A stretch of DNA of 64,000 bases, taken from Datisca glomerata. Lineage: Eukaryota; Streptophyta; Magnoliopsida; Cucurbitales; Datiscaceae. The notes below the pieces were generated by a model. It saw nothing but the letters and a program-made list of their open reading frames with translations, was not told the origin of the DNA and ran no database searches. The stretch is from contig QANY01013200.1 of assembly GCA_003255025.1 (NCBI GenBank), positions 802,896 through 866,895 of the forward strand, given 5' to 3'. Position numbers and translations under genes: made by a program. Shown in pieces: positions 47,893 to 60,500 of the stretch. The stretch's first letter is position 1, and every line of letters starts with the position of its first letter.

Positions 47893-48470
47893 CCCTGTCT
47901 CTCTCTCCCTCTCCCTATCTATCTTTATCCCTCGCTCTCTCTCTCTCCCTCGCTCTCTCTCTCCCTCTCTCTCTATCTCCCTCTCTCTCTGTCGCTCCCT
48001 CTCTCTCTCACTCTCATTCTCCCTCGCTTTACCTCTCTCTCTCTCTCGCGCTCTCTCTCACTCTCTTTCCCCCTCACTCACTCTCTCTCTTTCTCTCTCT
48101 TTCACTCTCTTTCTCTAACTTTCGGTCTCTCTCTCCATCTCTCTCTCTAGCACAGTCTCCTTCTCTCATTATCATTCTGCCTCGCACTGACTCTCTCTGT
48201 CTCTCTCTCTGTTTCTCTCTCTCTCGCTCTCGCTCTTTCTCTCTCTCTCTCACTCTCTATCTCTATCTCTTTCTTTCTCTATCTTTGTCTGTATCATTCT
48301 CGCTCGCACACCTCTCTCTCTATTTATCTATCTATCTCTCTTTCTCCCAGGAACTCTCACCCTCTCTTTCCCCTCTCCCTCTCTCCCTCTCTCCCTCCCT
48401 CTTCTTCTCTCTCTCTCTCTCTTTCTCTCTCCTCGTCCCTCACTCCCTCCCTCCCTCTCTCTCTATGTCA
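47893..48470 (+). repeat. Diverged fourth copy of the 543-bp unit with ~166-bp deletion
   Basis: The same landmarks recur: cctatctatctttatccc, ctctgtcgctccctc, cggtctctc at 48123 and agcacagtctcc. Here agcacagtctc jumps directly to cttctctcattatcattctg, so the middle of the unit is missing. The flank downstream, with tcattctcgctcgcacacc and agaactctcaccctc (47400) or aggaactctcaccctc (48349), is shared with the end of copy 3, so the duplication that made this copy extended beyond the 543-bp unit. Confidence 0.83.
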
Positions 48471-48736
48471 ATTTTTCTTCCTCCCTCTCTCTCGCCCTCG
48501 CACTCTCTCTGTCTCTCCATTTCTCTCCCTCTATTTGTCTGACTCTCTCTATCTCTCTTTCTCTCTCTCTATTTCTCTCTCTCTGTCTCTCTACCTCATT
48601 CTTTCTCTCTTTCTCTCTCTCTCTCACTCCCTCCCTCCCTCTTCCTCTCTCTCGCTCCCACTCTCTCTCTCTCTCGCTCCCTCCCTTATTCTTTCACACT
48701 TTTTCTCTCTCTTTCTCACTCTTTCTCCCTCACAAT

Positions 48737-48759
48737 CGCGCGCGCGCACACACACACAC
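48737..48759. repeat. (CG)5-(CA)6 alternating purine-pyrimidine tract
   Basis: Eleven bases of alternating C and G run into an ACAC run with no break, giving 23 bases of strict purine-pyrimidine alternation. It is the only CG dinucleotide repeat in the window. Sequences of this type favour Z-DNA under superhelical stress. Confidence 0.93.
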
Positions 48760-49035
48760 TCTCTCTTTCTCTTTCTTTCTCTGTCTCTCTCACACACTCT
48801 CTCTCCCTCCCTCTCTCTCTCACTCTAAATCTCCCTATCTCTCTCTCTCTCCCTCGACTCTCTCTCTTCTTATCTCTCTCTCTCCCTCTCACTTACTCTC
48901 TGTCTCTCTCTTTCTTTCACTCTCTCCCTCACTTTGTCCTTCTCTCTCTCTCTCTCTCGCTCTCTCCCTCCCTCTTCCTCTCTGTCGCTCCCACTCTCTC
49001 TCTCTCACCTTCGCTCTCTCTCACTTTCTCTCTCT

Positions 49036-49135
49036 CACTCTCTCTTTCTCTCTCTCCCTATTTCTCTCACTCTGACTCTCACTGTCACTCTCTCTTTCTC
49101 TCTCTCCCTATTTCTCTCACTCTGACTCTCACTGT
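49036..49135 (+). repeat. 50-bp tandem repeat, two copies
   Basis: The unit ctctctttctctctctcc, ctatttctctcactctgac, tctcactgtc is repeated with tttctctcac at 49061 and 49111. Confidence 0.87.
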
Positions 49136-49949
49136 CCCTCTCTCTCTCATTTTCTCTGACTCTCCCTTTTTCTCCCTTTCTCTCCCCCTCTCTCCCCCCT
49201 CTCTATCTATCTTTCTCTTTCTGTCTCTATGTATACATCTTTCTCTCACTTTGTCTCTCTCCCACTCCCTCTCTCCTCTCTCTCTCGCTCTCTTTCTCCT
49301 TTTACTCTCTCTCTCATTTTCTCTATCTCTCCCCCTCTCTCTCCCGCACTCTCTCCCTCTCTCTTTCCCTCTCTCCTTTTTCCTCTCTATCTCTCTCTCT
49401 CACACACACACACACACTCTCTCTCTCCCTTTCTTTCCCACTCTCCCTCTCACACACACACGCTCTCTCTATCTATTTTTCTCGCACGATCTCTCTCTCT
49501 CGCACTGTCTCTCTATCTCTGTCTCTCTCTTTCCCTCTCTCTGTCTCTCTATCCTTCACTCTCCCTTGCTCCATCTCTCTCTCTCTTCCTCCATTTCTCT
49601 ATCTCTCTCGCTCATTCTCTCTCTCTCTCTTTCACTGTCTCTCTCCCACTCTTTCTCCCTCACACACACTCTCTCTCACTCTCACTCTATTTATCATTCT
49701 CCCTCGCACACTCCCTCTCCCTCTCTGTCTCTTTCTAACTCTCCCTCTCTCAAACCTTCTCTCTCTCGGTCCTTCTCTCTCTATTTATCATTCTCCCTCG
49801 CTCTCTCTCTCTCCTCTCTTTCTCTCTCACTCTCTTTTTCTCCCTCCCTCCCTCCCCCTCTCTCTATCTATATATTTATCTCACTATCTCTCTCTCTCCC
49901 CCTCGCACTCTCTCTCCCCCTCTCTCTCTTTCTCTTTCTCCCTCACACA

Positions 49950-52462
49950 CACTCTCTCTCACTCACTTTCTGTCTCTCTCTCTTTCTCCCTCGAAGCGTC
50001 TCTCTCTCTCACACACACTCTCTCTCTCTTTGTTTCCCTCTCCCCTTCCCTCGCTCCGTCTCTCTCATTCTACCTCTCTCCCTCTCCCTCTCTCTCCTAC
50101 TCCCCCTCTCTCTCCTACTCCCCTTTCTCTTTCTCCCTCTCTCCCTCTCCCTCCCTCTCCTACTCCCCCCTCTCTCTCTCCCTTTCTCTTTCTCCCTTGC
50201 ACTCTGTTTCTCTCTCACCATGTCTCTATCTGTCCCTATCTCTATCTCTCTCTCTCTCTTTCTCTCTCTTCCTATCTTTCACTCTTTCCCTCTCTCTATC
50301 TCTATCTATCTATGTATTTGTCTCTCTTTCTCTCTCTCTCTTTCTCTCTATCCCTCTCTCTCCCTTTCTCTCTATCTCTTTCTCTGGCTCAAACACACAC
50401 ACACACACTCTCTCCCTCTATTTTTCTCCCGCCCTCTTTCTAACTCTCTCTCTCACTCTCTGCCTCTCTCTTTCATTCCCTCTCTCCATCCTTCATCTCA
50501 CTCCTCCTCCCCCTATCTCTCTCCCCCTCTCTATCTCTCTCTTTCATTCCCTCTCTCTAACTCTCTCTCCATCTCTCTCTCCATCTCTCTCCCCTCCCCT
50601 ATCTCTCTCTCCATCTCTCTCCCTCGCAATCTCTCTCTGTATCTCTCTTTCTCCCACTCTCACTCATTCCCTCTCTCTTTCTCTCTATCTCCCCCTCACT
50701 CAAGCATCATCTCACTCTTTCTTTCTCACACACACTCTCTCTCTTTCTTTCCCTCTCTCCCTCTCACACACACACACTCTCTCTATCTCCCCCTCACTCT
50801 GGCATCATCTCGCTCTCTCTTTCTCTCTCTCTCTCCCTCCCTCTCTCTTGCTCCCTCTCTCTCTCACTTTCTATCGCTCTATCTCTCTCTTTCTCTCCCT
50901 CTATCTTTTTTTCTCTCCACCTTACTCTCTCCCCTATCTCTCTCTTCTCTCTCTCCCTCTCTCCCTCCCACTCTCTCCCTCTCTCCCTTTCCCTCTCTGT
51001 CACACACACACACACTCTCTCTCTCTTTGTTTCCCTTTCTCCCTCTCACACACACACACGCTTTCTCTATCTATTTCTCTCGCACGATCACTTTCTCTCA
51101 CACTGTCTCTTTATCTCTGTCTCTCTCTTTCCCTCTCTCTCTCTCTATCCTTCTCTCTCCCTTGTTCCTTCTCTCTCTATCTTCCTCCCTTTCTCTATCT
51201 CTCTCGATCATTCTCTCTCTCTCTCTCACTGTCTCTCTCCCTCTCTTTCTCCCTCACACACTCTCTTTCTCACTTTCTCTCTATTTATCATTCTCCCTCG
51301 CACACACTCTCTCCCTCTCTCTCCCTTTCTCTCTATCTTTTTCTCTAGCTCAAACACACACACACACTCTCTCTCTCTCTGTTTTTCTCCCACCCTCTCT
51401 CTCTAACTCTCTCTCTCTGACTCTATGCCTCTCTCTTTCATTCCCGCTCTCCATCTCACTCCCCCTCCCCCTATCTCTCTCTCCCTATGTGTCTCTCTCT
51501 TTCATTCCCTCTCTCTCTCCATCTCTCCCCCTCCCCCTATCTCTCTTTCCATATCTCTCCCTCGATATCTCTCTCTTTATCTCTCTTTCTCCCACTCTCA
51601 CTCATTCGCTCTCTCTTTCACTCTATCTCCCCCTCACTCTCGCATCATCTCGCTCTCTCTTTCTCCCTCTCTCCCTCCCTCTCTCTTGCTCCCTCTCTCT
51701 CTCACTTTCTATCGCTCAATCTCTCTCTTTCTCTCCCTTATTTTTTTTCTCTCCACCTCACTCTCTCCCCTATCTCTCTCTCTCCCCCTCTCTATTTCTC
51801 TCATCTCTCTCGCCCTCTCTCCCTCCCACTCTCTCCCTCTCTCCCTTTCCCTCTCTCTCTCACACACACACACACACTCTCTCTCTTTCTTTCCCTCTCT
51901 CCCTCACACACACACACACACACGCTCTCTCTATCTATTTTTCTCGCACGATCTCTCTCTCTCGTACTACCTCTCTATCTCTGTCTCTCTCTTTCCCTCT
52001 CTCTCTCTATCCGTCTGTCTCCCTTGCTCCATTTCTCTCTCTTCCTCCCTTTCTCTATCTCTCTTGATCATTCTCTCTCTCTCTCACTGTCTCCCTCCGT
52101 CTCTTTCTCCCTCACACACTCTCTTTCTCACTTTCTCTCTATTTATCATTCTCCCTCGCACACTCTCTCTCTCTCTCCCTCTCTGTTTCTTTCTCACTCT
52201 CCCTCTCTCAAACCTTCTCTCTCTCGGTCCTTCTCTCTTTATTTATCATTCTCCCTCGCTCTCTCTCCTCTCTTTCACTCTCACTCTCTTTTTCTCCCTC
52301 CCTCCCTCCCCCTCTCTCTATCTATCTATTTATCTCACTATCTCTCTCTCACTCTCTCTCTCCCACTCGCACTCTCTCTCCCCCTTTCTCTCTTTCTCTT
52401 TCTCCCTCACGCACTCTCTCTATCACTCACTTTCTGTCTCTCTCTCTTTGTCCCTCGAAGCG

Positions 52463-52494
<32 letters not shown>

Positions 52495-52738
52495 TCTCTC
52501 TCTCTTTGTTTCCCTCTCCCCTCCTCTCGCTCCGTCTCTCTCTTTCTGCCTCTCTCCCTCTTTCTCTCTCTCCATGACTCTATCTCTCCCTATCTCTCTC
52601 TCTTTCTTCCTCTCTCTCCCTATCTTTCACTCTTTCCCTCTCTCTCTATCTATCTATGTCTTTGTCTCTCTTTCTCTCTATCCCTCTCTCTCCCTATCCC
52701 TCTCTCTCCCTTTCTCTCTATCTTTTTCTCTGGCTCAA

Positions 52739-52787
<49 letters not shown>

Positions 52788-55007
52788 CTTTCTATGTTTT
52801 TCTCCGGTCCTCTCTCTCTAACTCTCTCTCTCTCACTCTATGCCTCTCTCTTTCATTCCCTCTCTCCATCTCACTCCCCCTCCCCCTATCTCTCTCTCCC
52901 TCTCTGTCTCTCTCTTTCATTCCCTCTCTCTCTCCATCTCTCCCCCCTCCCCCTATCTCTCTCTCCATATCTCTCCCTCGCTATCTCTCTCTTTATCTCT
53001 CTTTCTCCCACTCTCACTCATTCGCTCTCTCTTTCTCTCTATCTCCCCCTCACTCTAGCATCATCTCGCTCTCTCTTTCTCTCTCTCTCCCTACCTCTCT
53101 CTTGCTCCCTCTCTCTCTCTCACTTTCTATCGCTCAATCTCTCTCTCTTTCTCTCCCCTATCCTTTTTTCTCTCCACCTCACTCTCTCTCCTATCTCTCT
53201 CTCTCCCTCTCTATCTCTCTCGCTCTCTCTCCCTCCCACTCTCTCCCTCTCTCCCTTTCCCTCTCACACACATACACACAGTCTCTCTCTCTCTTTCTTT
53301 CCCTCTCTCCCTCTCACACACACACACGCTCTCTCTATCTATTTTTCTCGCACGATCTCTCTCTCGCACTGCCTCTCTATCTCTGTCTCTCTCTTTCCCT
53401 CTCTTTCTCTATCCGTCTCTTTCCCTTGCTCCATCTCTCTCTCTTCCTCCCTTTCTCTATCTCTCTTGATCATTCTCTCTCTCTCTCTCACTCTCTCTCT
53501 ATTTATCATTCTCCCTCGCACACTCTCTCTCTCCCTCTCTGTCTCTTTCTCACTCTCCCTCTCCTAAACCTTCTCTCTCTCGGTCCTTCTCTCTTTATTT
53601 ATCATTCTCCCTCTCTCTCTCCTCTCTTTCTCTCTCACTCTCATTTTCTCCATCCCTCCCTCCCCCTCTCTCTATCTATCTATTTATCTTACAATCTCTC
53701 TCTCTCACTCTCTCTCCATGTCGCACTCTCTCCCCCTCTCTCTTTGTCTTTCTCCCTCACTCTCTCTCTCTCACACTCACTTTCTGTCTCTCTCTGTCTC
53801 CCTCGAAGCGTCTATCTCACACACACACACACACACTCTCTCTCTCTTTGTTTCCCTCTCCCCTTCTCTCTCTCCATCTCTCTCTTTTTGCCTCTCTCCC
53901 TCTCTCTCTCTCCGGCTCCCCCTCTCTCTCACTCTCTCTCTTTCTCTTTCTCCCTTGCACTCTTTTTCTCTCTCTCTCCCTATCTTTCACTCTTTCCCTC
54001 TCTCTATCTCTATCTTTTTATGTTTGTCTCTCTTTCTCTCTCTCTTTCTCTCTATCCCTCTCTATCCCTTTCTCTCTATATTTTTCTCTGGCTCAAACAC
54101 ACACACACACACACACTCTCTCTCTCTCTCTCTTTGTTTTTCTCCCGCCCTCTCTCTCTAACACTCTCTCTCACTCTCTGCCTCTGTCTTTCATTCCCTC
54201 TCTCCATCTCACTCCCCTTCCCCCTATATCTCTCTCCCTCTCTGTCTCTCTCTTTCATTCCCTCTCTCCATCTCTCTCTCCCTCCCCCTATCTCTCTTTC
54301 CAGCTCTCTCCCTCGCTATCACTCTCTTTATCTCTCTTTCTCCCACTCTCACTCATTCAGTCTCTCTTTCTCTCTATCTCCCCCTCACTCTCGCATCATC
54401 TCGCTCTCTCTTTCTCACTCTCTCTCTCTCTCATTCTTTCCCTCTCTCCCTCTCACACACACACGCTCTCTCTATCTATTTCTCCCTCACACACACTCTC
54501 ACTCACTCACTTTCTGTCTCTCTCTCTTTCTCCCTCGAAGCGTCTCTCTCTCTCACAAACACACACACACACACTCTCTCTCTCTTTGTTTCCCTCTCCC
54601 CTTCTCTCGCCCTGTCTCTCTCTTTCTACCTCTCTTTCTACCTCTCTCCCTCTCTCTCTCTCTCCTACTCTTCCCTCTCTCTCACTCTCTCTCTATGTCT
54701 CTTTCTCCCTTGGACTCTCTTTCTCTCTCTCCATGACTCTATCTCTCCCTATCCCTCTCTCTCTCTTTCTTTCTCTCTCTTTCCCTATCTTTCACTCTTT
54801 CCCTCTCTCTCTCTCTATCTATCTATGTCTTTGTCTCTCTCTCTCTCTCTCTCTTTCTCTGTATCCCTCTCTCTCCCTTTCTCTTTATCTTTTTCTCTGG
54901 CTCAAACACACACACACACACACTCTCTCTCTCTCTTTCTCTCTTTCTCCCAATCTTTCAGTCTTTCCCTCTCTCTATCTCTATCTATCTATGTCTTTGT
55001 CTCTCTT

Positions 55008-55038
<31 letters not shown>

Positions 55039-55560
55039 ATCCCTCTCTCTCCCTTTCTCTCTATCTTTTTCTCTAGCTCAAACACACTCTCACACACACA
55101 CACACACACTCTCTCTATTTTTCTCCCGCCGTCTCTCTCTAACTCTCTCTCTCACTCTCTGTCTCTCTTTTTCATTCCCTCTTTCCATCTCAATCCCCCT
55201 CCCCTATCTCTCTCTTCCTCTCTGTCTCTCTCTTTCATTCCCATTCTCCATCTCTCTCTCCATCTCTCTCCCCCTCCCCCTATCTCTCTCTATCTCTCTC
55301 CCTCGCTATCTCTCTCTTTATCTCTCTTTCTCCCACTCTCACTCATTCACTCTCTTTCTCCCTATCTCCCCCTCACTCTCGCATCATCTCGCTCTCTCTT
55401 TCTCTCTCTCCCCCCTCTCTCTTGCTCCCTCTCTCTCTCTAACTTTCTATCGCTCTATCTCTCTCTCTTTCTCTCCCCCTATCTTTTTTTCTCTCCACCT
55501 CACTCTCTCCCCTATCTCTCTCCCTCTCTCTATCTCTCTCATCTCTCTCGCCCTCTTTCC
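49950..55560 (+). repeat. Higher-order repeat E: CA-rich ~0.7-1.5 kb family
   Basis: Several landmarks recur in order. The word tcgaagcgtct is at 49991, 52455, 53803 and 54535. The word ggctcaaac or agctcaaac before a CA run is at 50386, 51347, 52732, 54090, 54899 and 55075. The word gcatcatctc is at 50704, 50802, 51642, 53058, 54393 and 55381. Between them lie ctttcattccctctctcc, cccctccccctatctctc and tttctatcgctc. Not every copy has every landmark, so whole and partial units are intermixed. Each unit carries its own CA microsatellite, and CT-only DNA separates them. Confidence 0.86.
52739..52784. repeat. (AC)n microsatellite, 46 bp with one interruption
   Basis: This AC run, broken only by an extra A near 52753, is the expanded version of the CA tract that follows ggctcaaac in each repeat E unit. 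Confidence 0.95.
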
Positions 55561-57175
55561 CTCCCACTCTCTCCCTATCTCGCTCCCACTCTCTCTCTCT
55601 CTATATTTCTCTCACTATATCTGTTAATCTATTTATCTATCTTTCTCTCTCTCACTCACACTGTTTCTCTCTATCCCTCTCTCCCTCTCTCTATTTTATA
55701 TCTATCTATCAATATATCTATCTCTCTTTTTCTCCCCCTCCCTCTCTCTTTCTCTCTCTCTCTCGCTCCCACTCTCATTGTCCCTCTCTCCCTCCCTATC
55801 TCTCTCTCTCTCTCTCTATCTCTCTCTTTCTCCCTCCCTCCCTCTCTCTCCCTCTCTCTCACTTTCCCTCTATCACTCTCTTTCTCTCGCTCTCTCCCTT
55901 CCCCGCACTCTCTCCCCCCGCTTTCTCTCTATCTCTTTCTCCCTATCACTCTCTCTCTCACTCAGTTTCTATCTCTATCTCTCCCTCTCTCTCTTTCTCC
56001 CACGAACAGTCTCTCTCTCTTACTCTCACTAACTCTCTCTCTCTTTCTTTCCCCCTCACCCTCTCTCACTCCGTCACTCTCCCTCTCCATGTCTCTCTCT
56101 CCGCCTCTCTCCCTCCCTCTCCCTCTCCCTCTCCCTTCTCTCTCTCACCCCTTCTATCTGTCCCTCTCTCTCACTCTCCCTCCCTCTCTCTCCCCCTCTC
56201 GCTCCCACTATCACTCTCTCTCTCACACTTTCTCTCTCTCTCACACTCTCTTTCTCTCACTCTCTCTCTCACACTCTCTTTTTTACTCATTCTCTCAATC
56301 TATATATCTATCTGTCTTTCTATCGATGTATCTTTCTCTCCGTCTCTCTCTCTCTATCTATCTATCTATATATATTTCTCCCTCTCTCTCTCTCCATCAC
56401 GCACTCTCTCAGTCTCTCTCTCCCTCCTCTCTCTCTCTCTCTCTTTCTTTTTCTCCCTCCCGCTCTCCCCCCACTCTCTCTCTATCTCCCACTTCTCTAT
56501 CTCTCTCACACACACACTCTATCTATCTATCTAGCTATCTAACTTTCTAACTTTCTATCTATTTCTCTCTCACTCACTCACTCACACTATTTCTCTCTAT
56601 CCCTTTCTCCCTCTCTCTCTATTTATCTATCTATCTATTTATCTCTCTCACTCTCTCTCGCTCCCACTCTCATTGTCCCTCTCTCTCTTACTTTCTATAT
56701 ATCTCTCTCTTTTTCACCCTCCCCCTCTCTCTCTTTTTCTTTCCCTCTCTCCCTTTCTCTCTCCATCTCTCTCCCTTTCCCCTGTCTCTTTCTCACTCTC
56801 TCTATCTCCCTCACTCTCTCTGTCGCTTCATCTCTCTTTCGCTTCATCCCTTGCACTCACTCTCTCTTTGTGTTTCTATCTCTCCCTCTATCTTTTTCTC
56901 TCTCCCTCTGGCTCTCTCTCCCCCTATCTTTTTCTCTCTCCCTCTCTCTCCATCTCTCTCTCTACCTTTCTCATCTCTCTCCCTCTCTCTCTATCCCTCG
57001 CTCACTCACTCACATTGTTTCTCTCTATCGCTCTCTCTCTCTATCTATCAATTTATCTATCCCTCTCTCCATCTCTCTCTCTCTCTCTCTCATTATCTAT
57101 CTCTATCATTCTGCCTCCCGCCCTCCCACTCTCTCCCTTTCTCACTCACACACTCTATCTTTCTCTCTCTCTCTC

Positions 57176-57225
57176 AATATATATATATATATTTATCTAT
57201 CTATCAATCAATCTATCTATCTATC
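57176..57225. repeat. TA run plus CTAT/CAAT microsatellite
   Basis: A TA run passes into atttatctatctatc, two caat-containing units and more CTAT, then actgtcctcacac. A parallel arrangement occurs at 57551-57590, giving a local duplication. Confidence 0.88.
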
Positions 57226-57487
57226 ACTGTCCTCACACTCTCACTTTCTCTCTCTCTCTCTTTCCCTATCTTTCTCTCCCTCTCTCTATCTCTCTCTGAC
57301 ACACACACACACACACACTCTCTTTCTTTCCCTCTCTCCCTCTCTCACTTTGTCTCTCTCTCTCTCTCGATGTCTCCCACTCTCTCCCTATCCCTCCCTC
57401 TCTCTTTCCCTCTCTCCATCTCTCTCTCTCACCCTCTCTCTTTGTCTCTCTCTCTATCATTCTGTCTCAAGCCCTCCCACTCTCTCC

Positions 57488-57489
<2 letters not shown>

Positions 57490-57526
<37 letters not shown>
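57490..57526. repeat. (CA)n microsatellite, 37 bp
   Basis: An uninterrupted CA run lies between tctcccttt and a CT run. It is one of several CA tracts in the 56.5-57.8 kb part of repeat F. Confidence 0.95.
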
Positions 57527-57529
<3 letters not shown>

Positions 57530-60500
57530 CTCTCTCTCTCTCTCTCTCTTTATATATATATTTATCTATCTATCTATCTATCACTATCCTCACACTCTCA
57601 CTTTCTTTCTCTCTCTCTGTTTCTCTCTCTTTCCCTATCTTTCCCTCTCTACCTCTCTCTCTCCCTCTCTCTCTCCTCTCACACACACAAACATACACAC
57701 ACCCACACACACTCTCTCTCTTTCTTTCCCTCTCACCTCGTTTCTCTCTCTCTCTCTCTCCGCCTCTCTCTCTATCCCTCTATCTATCAATCTATCTTTC
57801 TCCCTCACTCCCCTCTCTCACTCTCTCTCTATGTATCTCTCTCTCTCTCGCCCCTTCTCTCTCACTCACTCTCCCTCTCTCTCTCTCCCACTATGCGCCT
57901 CTCTCGCTCCCACACTCTCTCTCCCACTCTCTGCCTCTCTCCCTTCCTCCCTCTCTCCCCTCTCTCCCTATCTCCCACTCTCTCGTTCCCACTCCCTCTT
58001 TCTCTATTTTTCTCCCTCCCCTCTCTCTCACTCTCTCTTAGTCTCTGTCTCTCTTTCATTCCCTCCCTCCATCTCTCTCTCCATCTCTCTCCCCCTCCCC
58101 TATCTCTCTCTCTGTCTCTCTCCCTCTCTATCTCTCTCTGTCTCTCTTTCTGTCTCTCTCACTCATTCACTCTCTCTTTCTCTCTATCTCCCTCTATCCC
58201 TCTCTCTCACTTCATCTTGCTCTCTCTCTCTTTCTCTCTCTATCCCTCTCCCTCTCTCCCTCTCTGTCTCTCGCACCCTCTCTTTCTCTCACTTTCTATC
58301 TCTCCCTATCTCTCTCTCCCCCTATCTTTTTTTCTCTCTCCCTCTCTCTCCCTCTCTCTTTCCCTCTCTCCCTCTATCATTCTCCCCCCTCCCTCCAACT
58401 CTCTTCCTCTCTCGCTCCCACTCTCTCTCTATATATATATTTCTCTCTATATATATCTATATATCTATCTATCTATCTATCTCTCACTCACTCACATTGT
58501 TTCTCTCTAACCTTCTCTCCCTCCCTCTCTCTATTTATCTATCTATCTCTCTTTCTTTCTCTCTTTTTCTCCCCCTCCCTCTCTCTCTCTTTCTCGCTCC
58601 CACTCTCATTGTCCCTATCTCTCTCACTTTCTCTCTCTCTCTTTCTGTCGCTCTCTATCTCTCTATCTCTCTCTATCTCTTTCTCCCTCTCACACTCTCT
58701 CTCACTTACTTTCTATCTCTCTCCCTCTCTCTCTTTCTCCCTCGAACAGTCTCTCTCTCTCTCTCTCACTCTCTCCATCTCTCTTTCTTTCCTTCTCTCC
58801 CTCCCTCTCCATGTCTCTCTCTCTCCGCCTCTCTCCCTCCCTCTCTCTCTCCCTCTCCCTTCTCTCTCTCTCTCACCCCTTCTCTCTCTCCCTCTCTCTT
58901 TCTTTCTCTCTCACTCCCCTCACTCTCTCACTCTCCCTCCCTCTCTATCCCTCTTTCTCTCCCACTCTCAGTTTCTCTCTCACTTTCTCTCACACTCTCT
59001 CTCTCTTACTCTCATTCTATCAACATATCTATCTATCTTTCTTTCTCACAATCTCGCCCTCTCTCTCTCTCTCTATCTTTCACTATGGCCCTCCCTCCCA
59101 CACTCACCCCCTCCTTCTCTCTCTCTCTTTCTCCCTTTCTCGCTCTTTCTTCCTCCCTCTCTCTCTTTGTCTGACTCTCTCTAACAATCCCCCTCTCTCC
59201 CCTTCTCTCTCTCTTCGTCTGACTCTCTCTCCCCCCCTTGTCTCTCTCTCTCCCTCATTATCTCCCTCTCTCTCGCTCTCTCCCTCGCTCCCTCCCTCGC
59301 CCTATCTGTCTCTCTCGTCCCACACTCTTTCTCTCTTTCTCTAACTTTCTCTCTCTCAATCTTTCTCCCTCACACTCGCTCTATCTCGCTCTCTCTCTCT
59401 CTCACTCTCTCCCTTTCTATCTCTCTTTCTGTCTCTCTCCCACCCTCTCTTTCTCTCGCTCCGGCTCTCACTACCCCCGTTCTCTCTCACACACTCTCTC
59501 TCTCTCGCTCTTTTTGTGTCGCCCTTGTCTCTCTTTATCTATCTATATATCTTTCTCCTTCGTTGTCTCTCTCTCCATCACACTCTCTCAATATCTCCCT
59601 TCTCTCTCTCTCTTTCTTTTTCTTCCTCCCTCTCTCTCTATCTCTTTCCTTTCTTCCTCCATCTCTCTCCCCCTCCCCATGTCTATCTCTTACTCTCTCT
59701 TTATCTCCATCTCTCTCCTTCTCGCTTCATCCATCTCGCCCTTTCTCTCTCTCCCTCCCTCTTTCACTCCCTCTCTCACTTTCTCTCTCTCTATCTCTCT
59801 TTATCCCTTGCACTATCTCTCTCTTTATGTCTCTATCACTCCCTTTATCTTTTTCTCTCTCCCTCTGCCTCTCTCTACCTCTCTCATCTCTCTCCCTCTC
59901 TCTTTGTCCATCGCTCACTCACTCACATTGTTTCTCTCTATCCCTCTCACCCTCTCTCTCTCTATCTATTTATCTATCTATCTATCTCTATCTCTCTCTC
60001 TTTCTCCCTCGCACTCTCTCCCTCTCCCTTTTTCTCCCTCTCTCTATATCTATCTTTCAATCTCTCCCTCTCATTGTCTCTCTCTCTATGTCTCTCTCTA
60101 TGTGTCTATCTCTCTCCCACTCTCCCTCACTCTCTCTCTATCTACCTATCTCTCTATATTTCTCGCTCTGTCTCCATGTCTGCATCTCTCTCTCTCACAT
60201 TGTCTCTCTCTCCCTCTCACTCTCCCTCCCACTCTCTCTCCCACTCTCTCTCACTTTCTCTCTCTCTCTCTCTCTCACTCTGTCTCTCCCTCTTACTCTC
60301 TCTCTCACTCTCCCTCAATGCCTTTCCAATTCTCTCACACACACACTCTCTCCCTCTCACTTTCTTTGCTTCTCTCCCTCTTAACTCTCTCTCTCTTTAT
60401 CTATCTATCTATCTATCTTTCTCGCTCGATCTCTCTCTCGCACTGTCTCTCTATCTCTGTCTCTCTCTTTCCTTCTCTCTCTCTCAATCCTTATCTCTCC

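Larger units (their letters stand above)
55600..60020 (+). repeat. Higher-order repeat F: CACTCACTCACATTGTTT family
   Basis: The motif cactcacattgtttctc or a close variant lies near 55653, 56575, 57005, 58485 and 59925, generally followed by a CTAT or CTATTTAT tract and then ctcgctcccactctcattg (well preserved near 55761, 56661 and 58594). Its reverse complement, gaaacaatgtgagtgagtg, is the acattgtg landmark of repeat C at 28-33 kb. Repeat F and repeat C are therefore one family in opposite orientations. Spacing is irregular (about 0.4-1.5 kb). No gene is seen. Confidence 0.8.

Noticed and set aside
49981..50020. tcgaagcgtct as a protein-binding site or transposon end
   Set aside because: Its four copies are explained by duplication of repeat E. 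No terminal inverted repeats or target-site duplications were found beside it.
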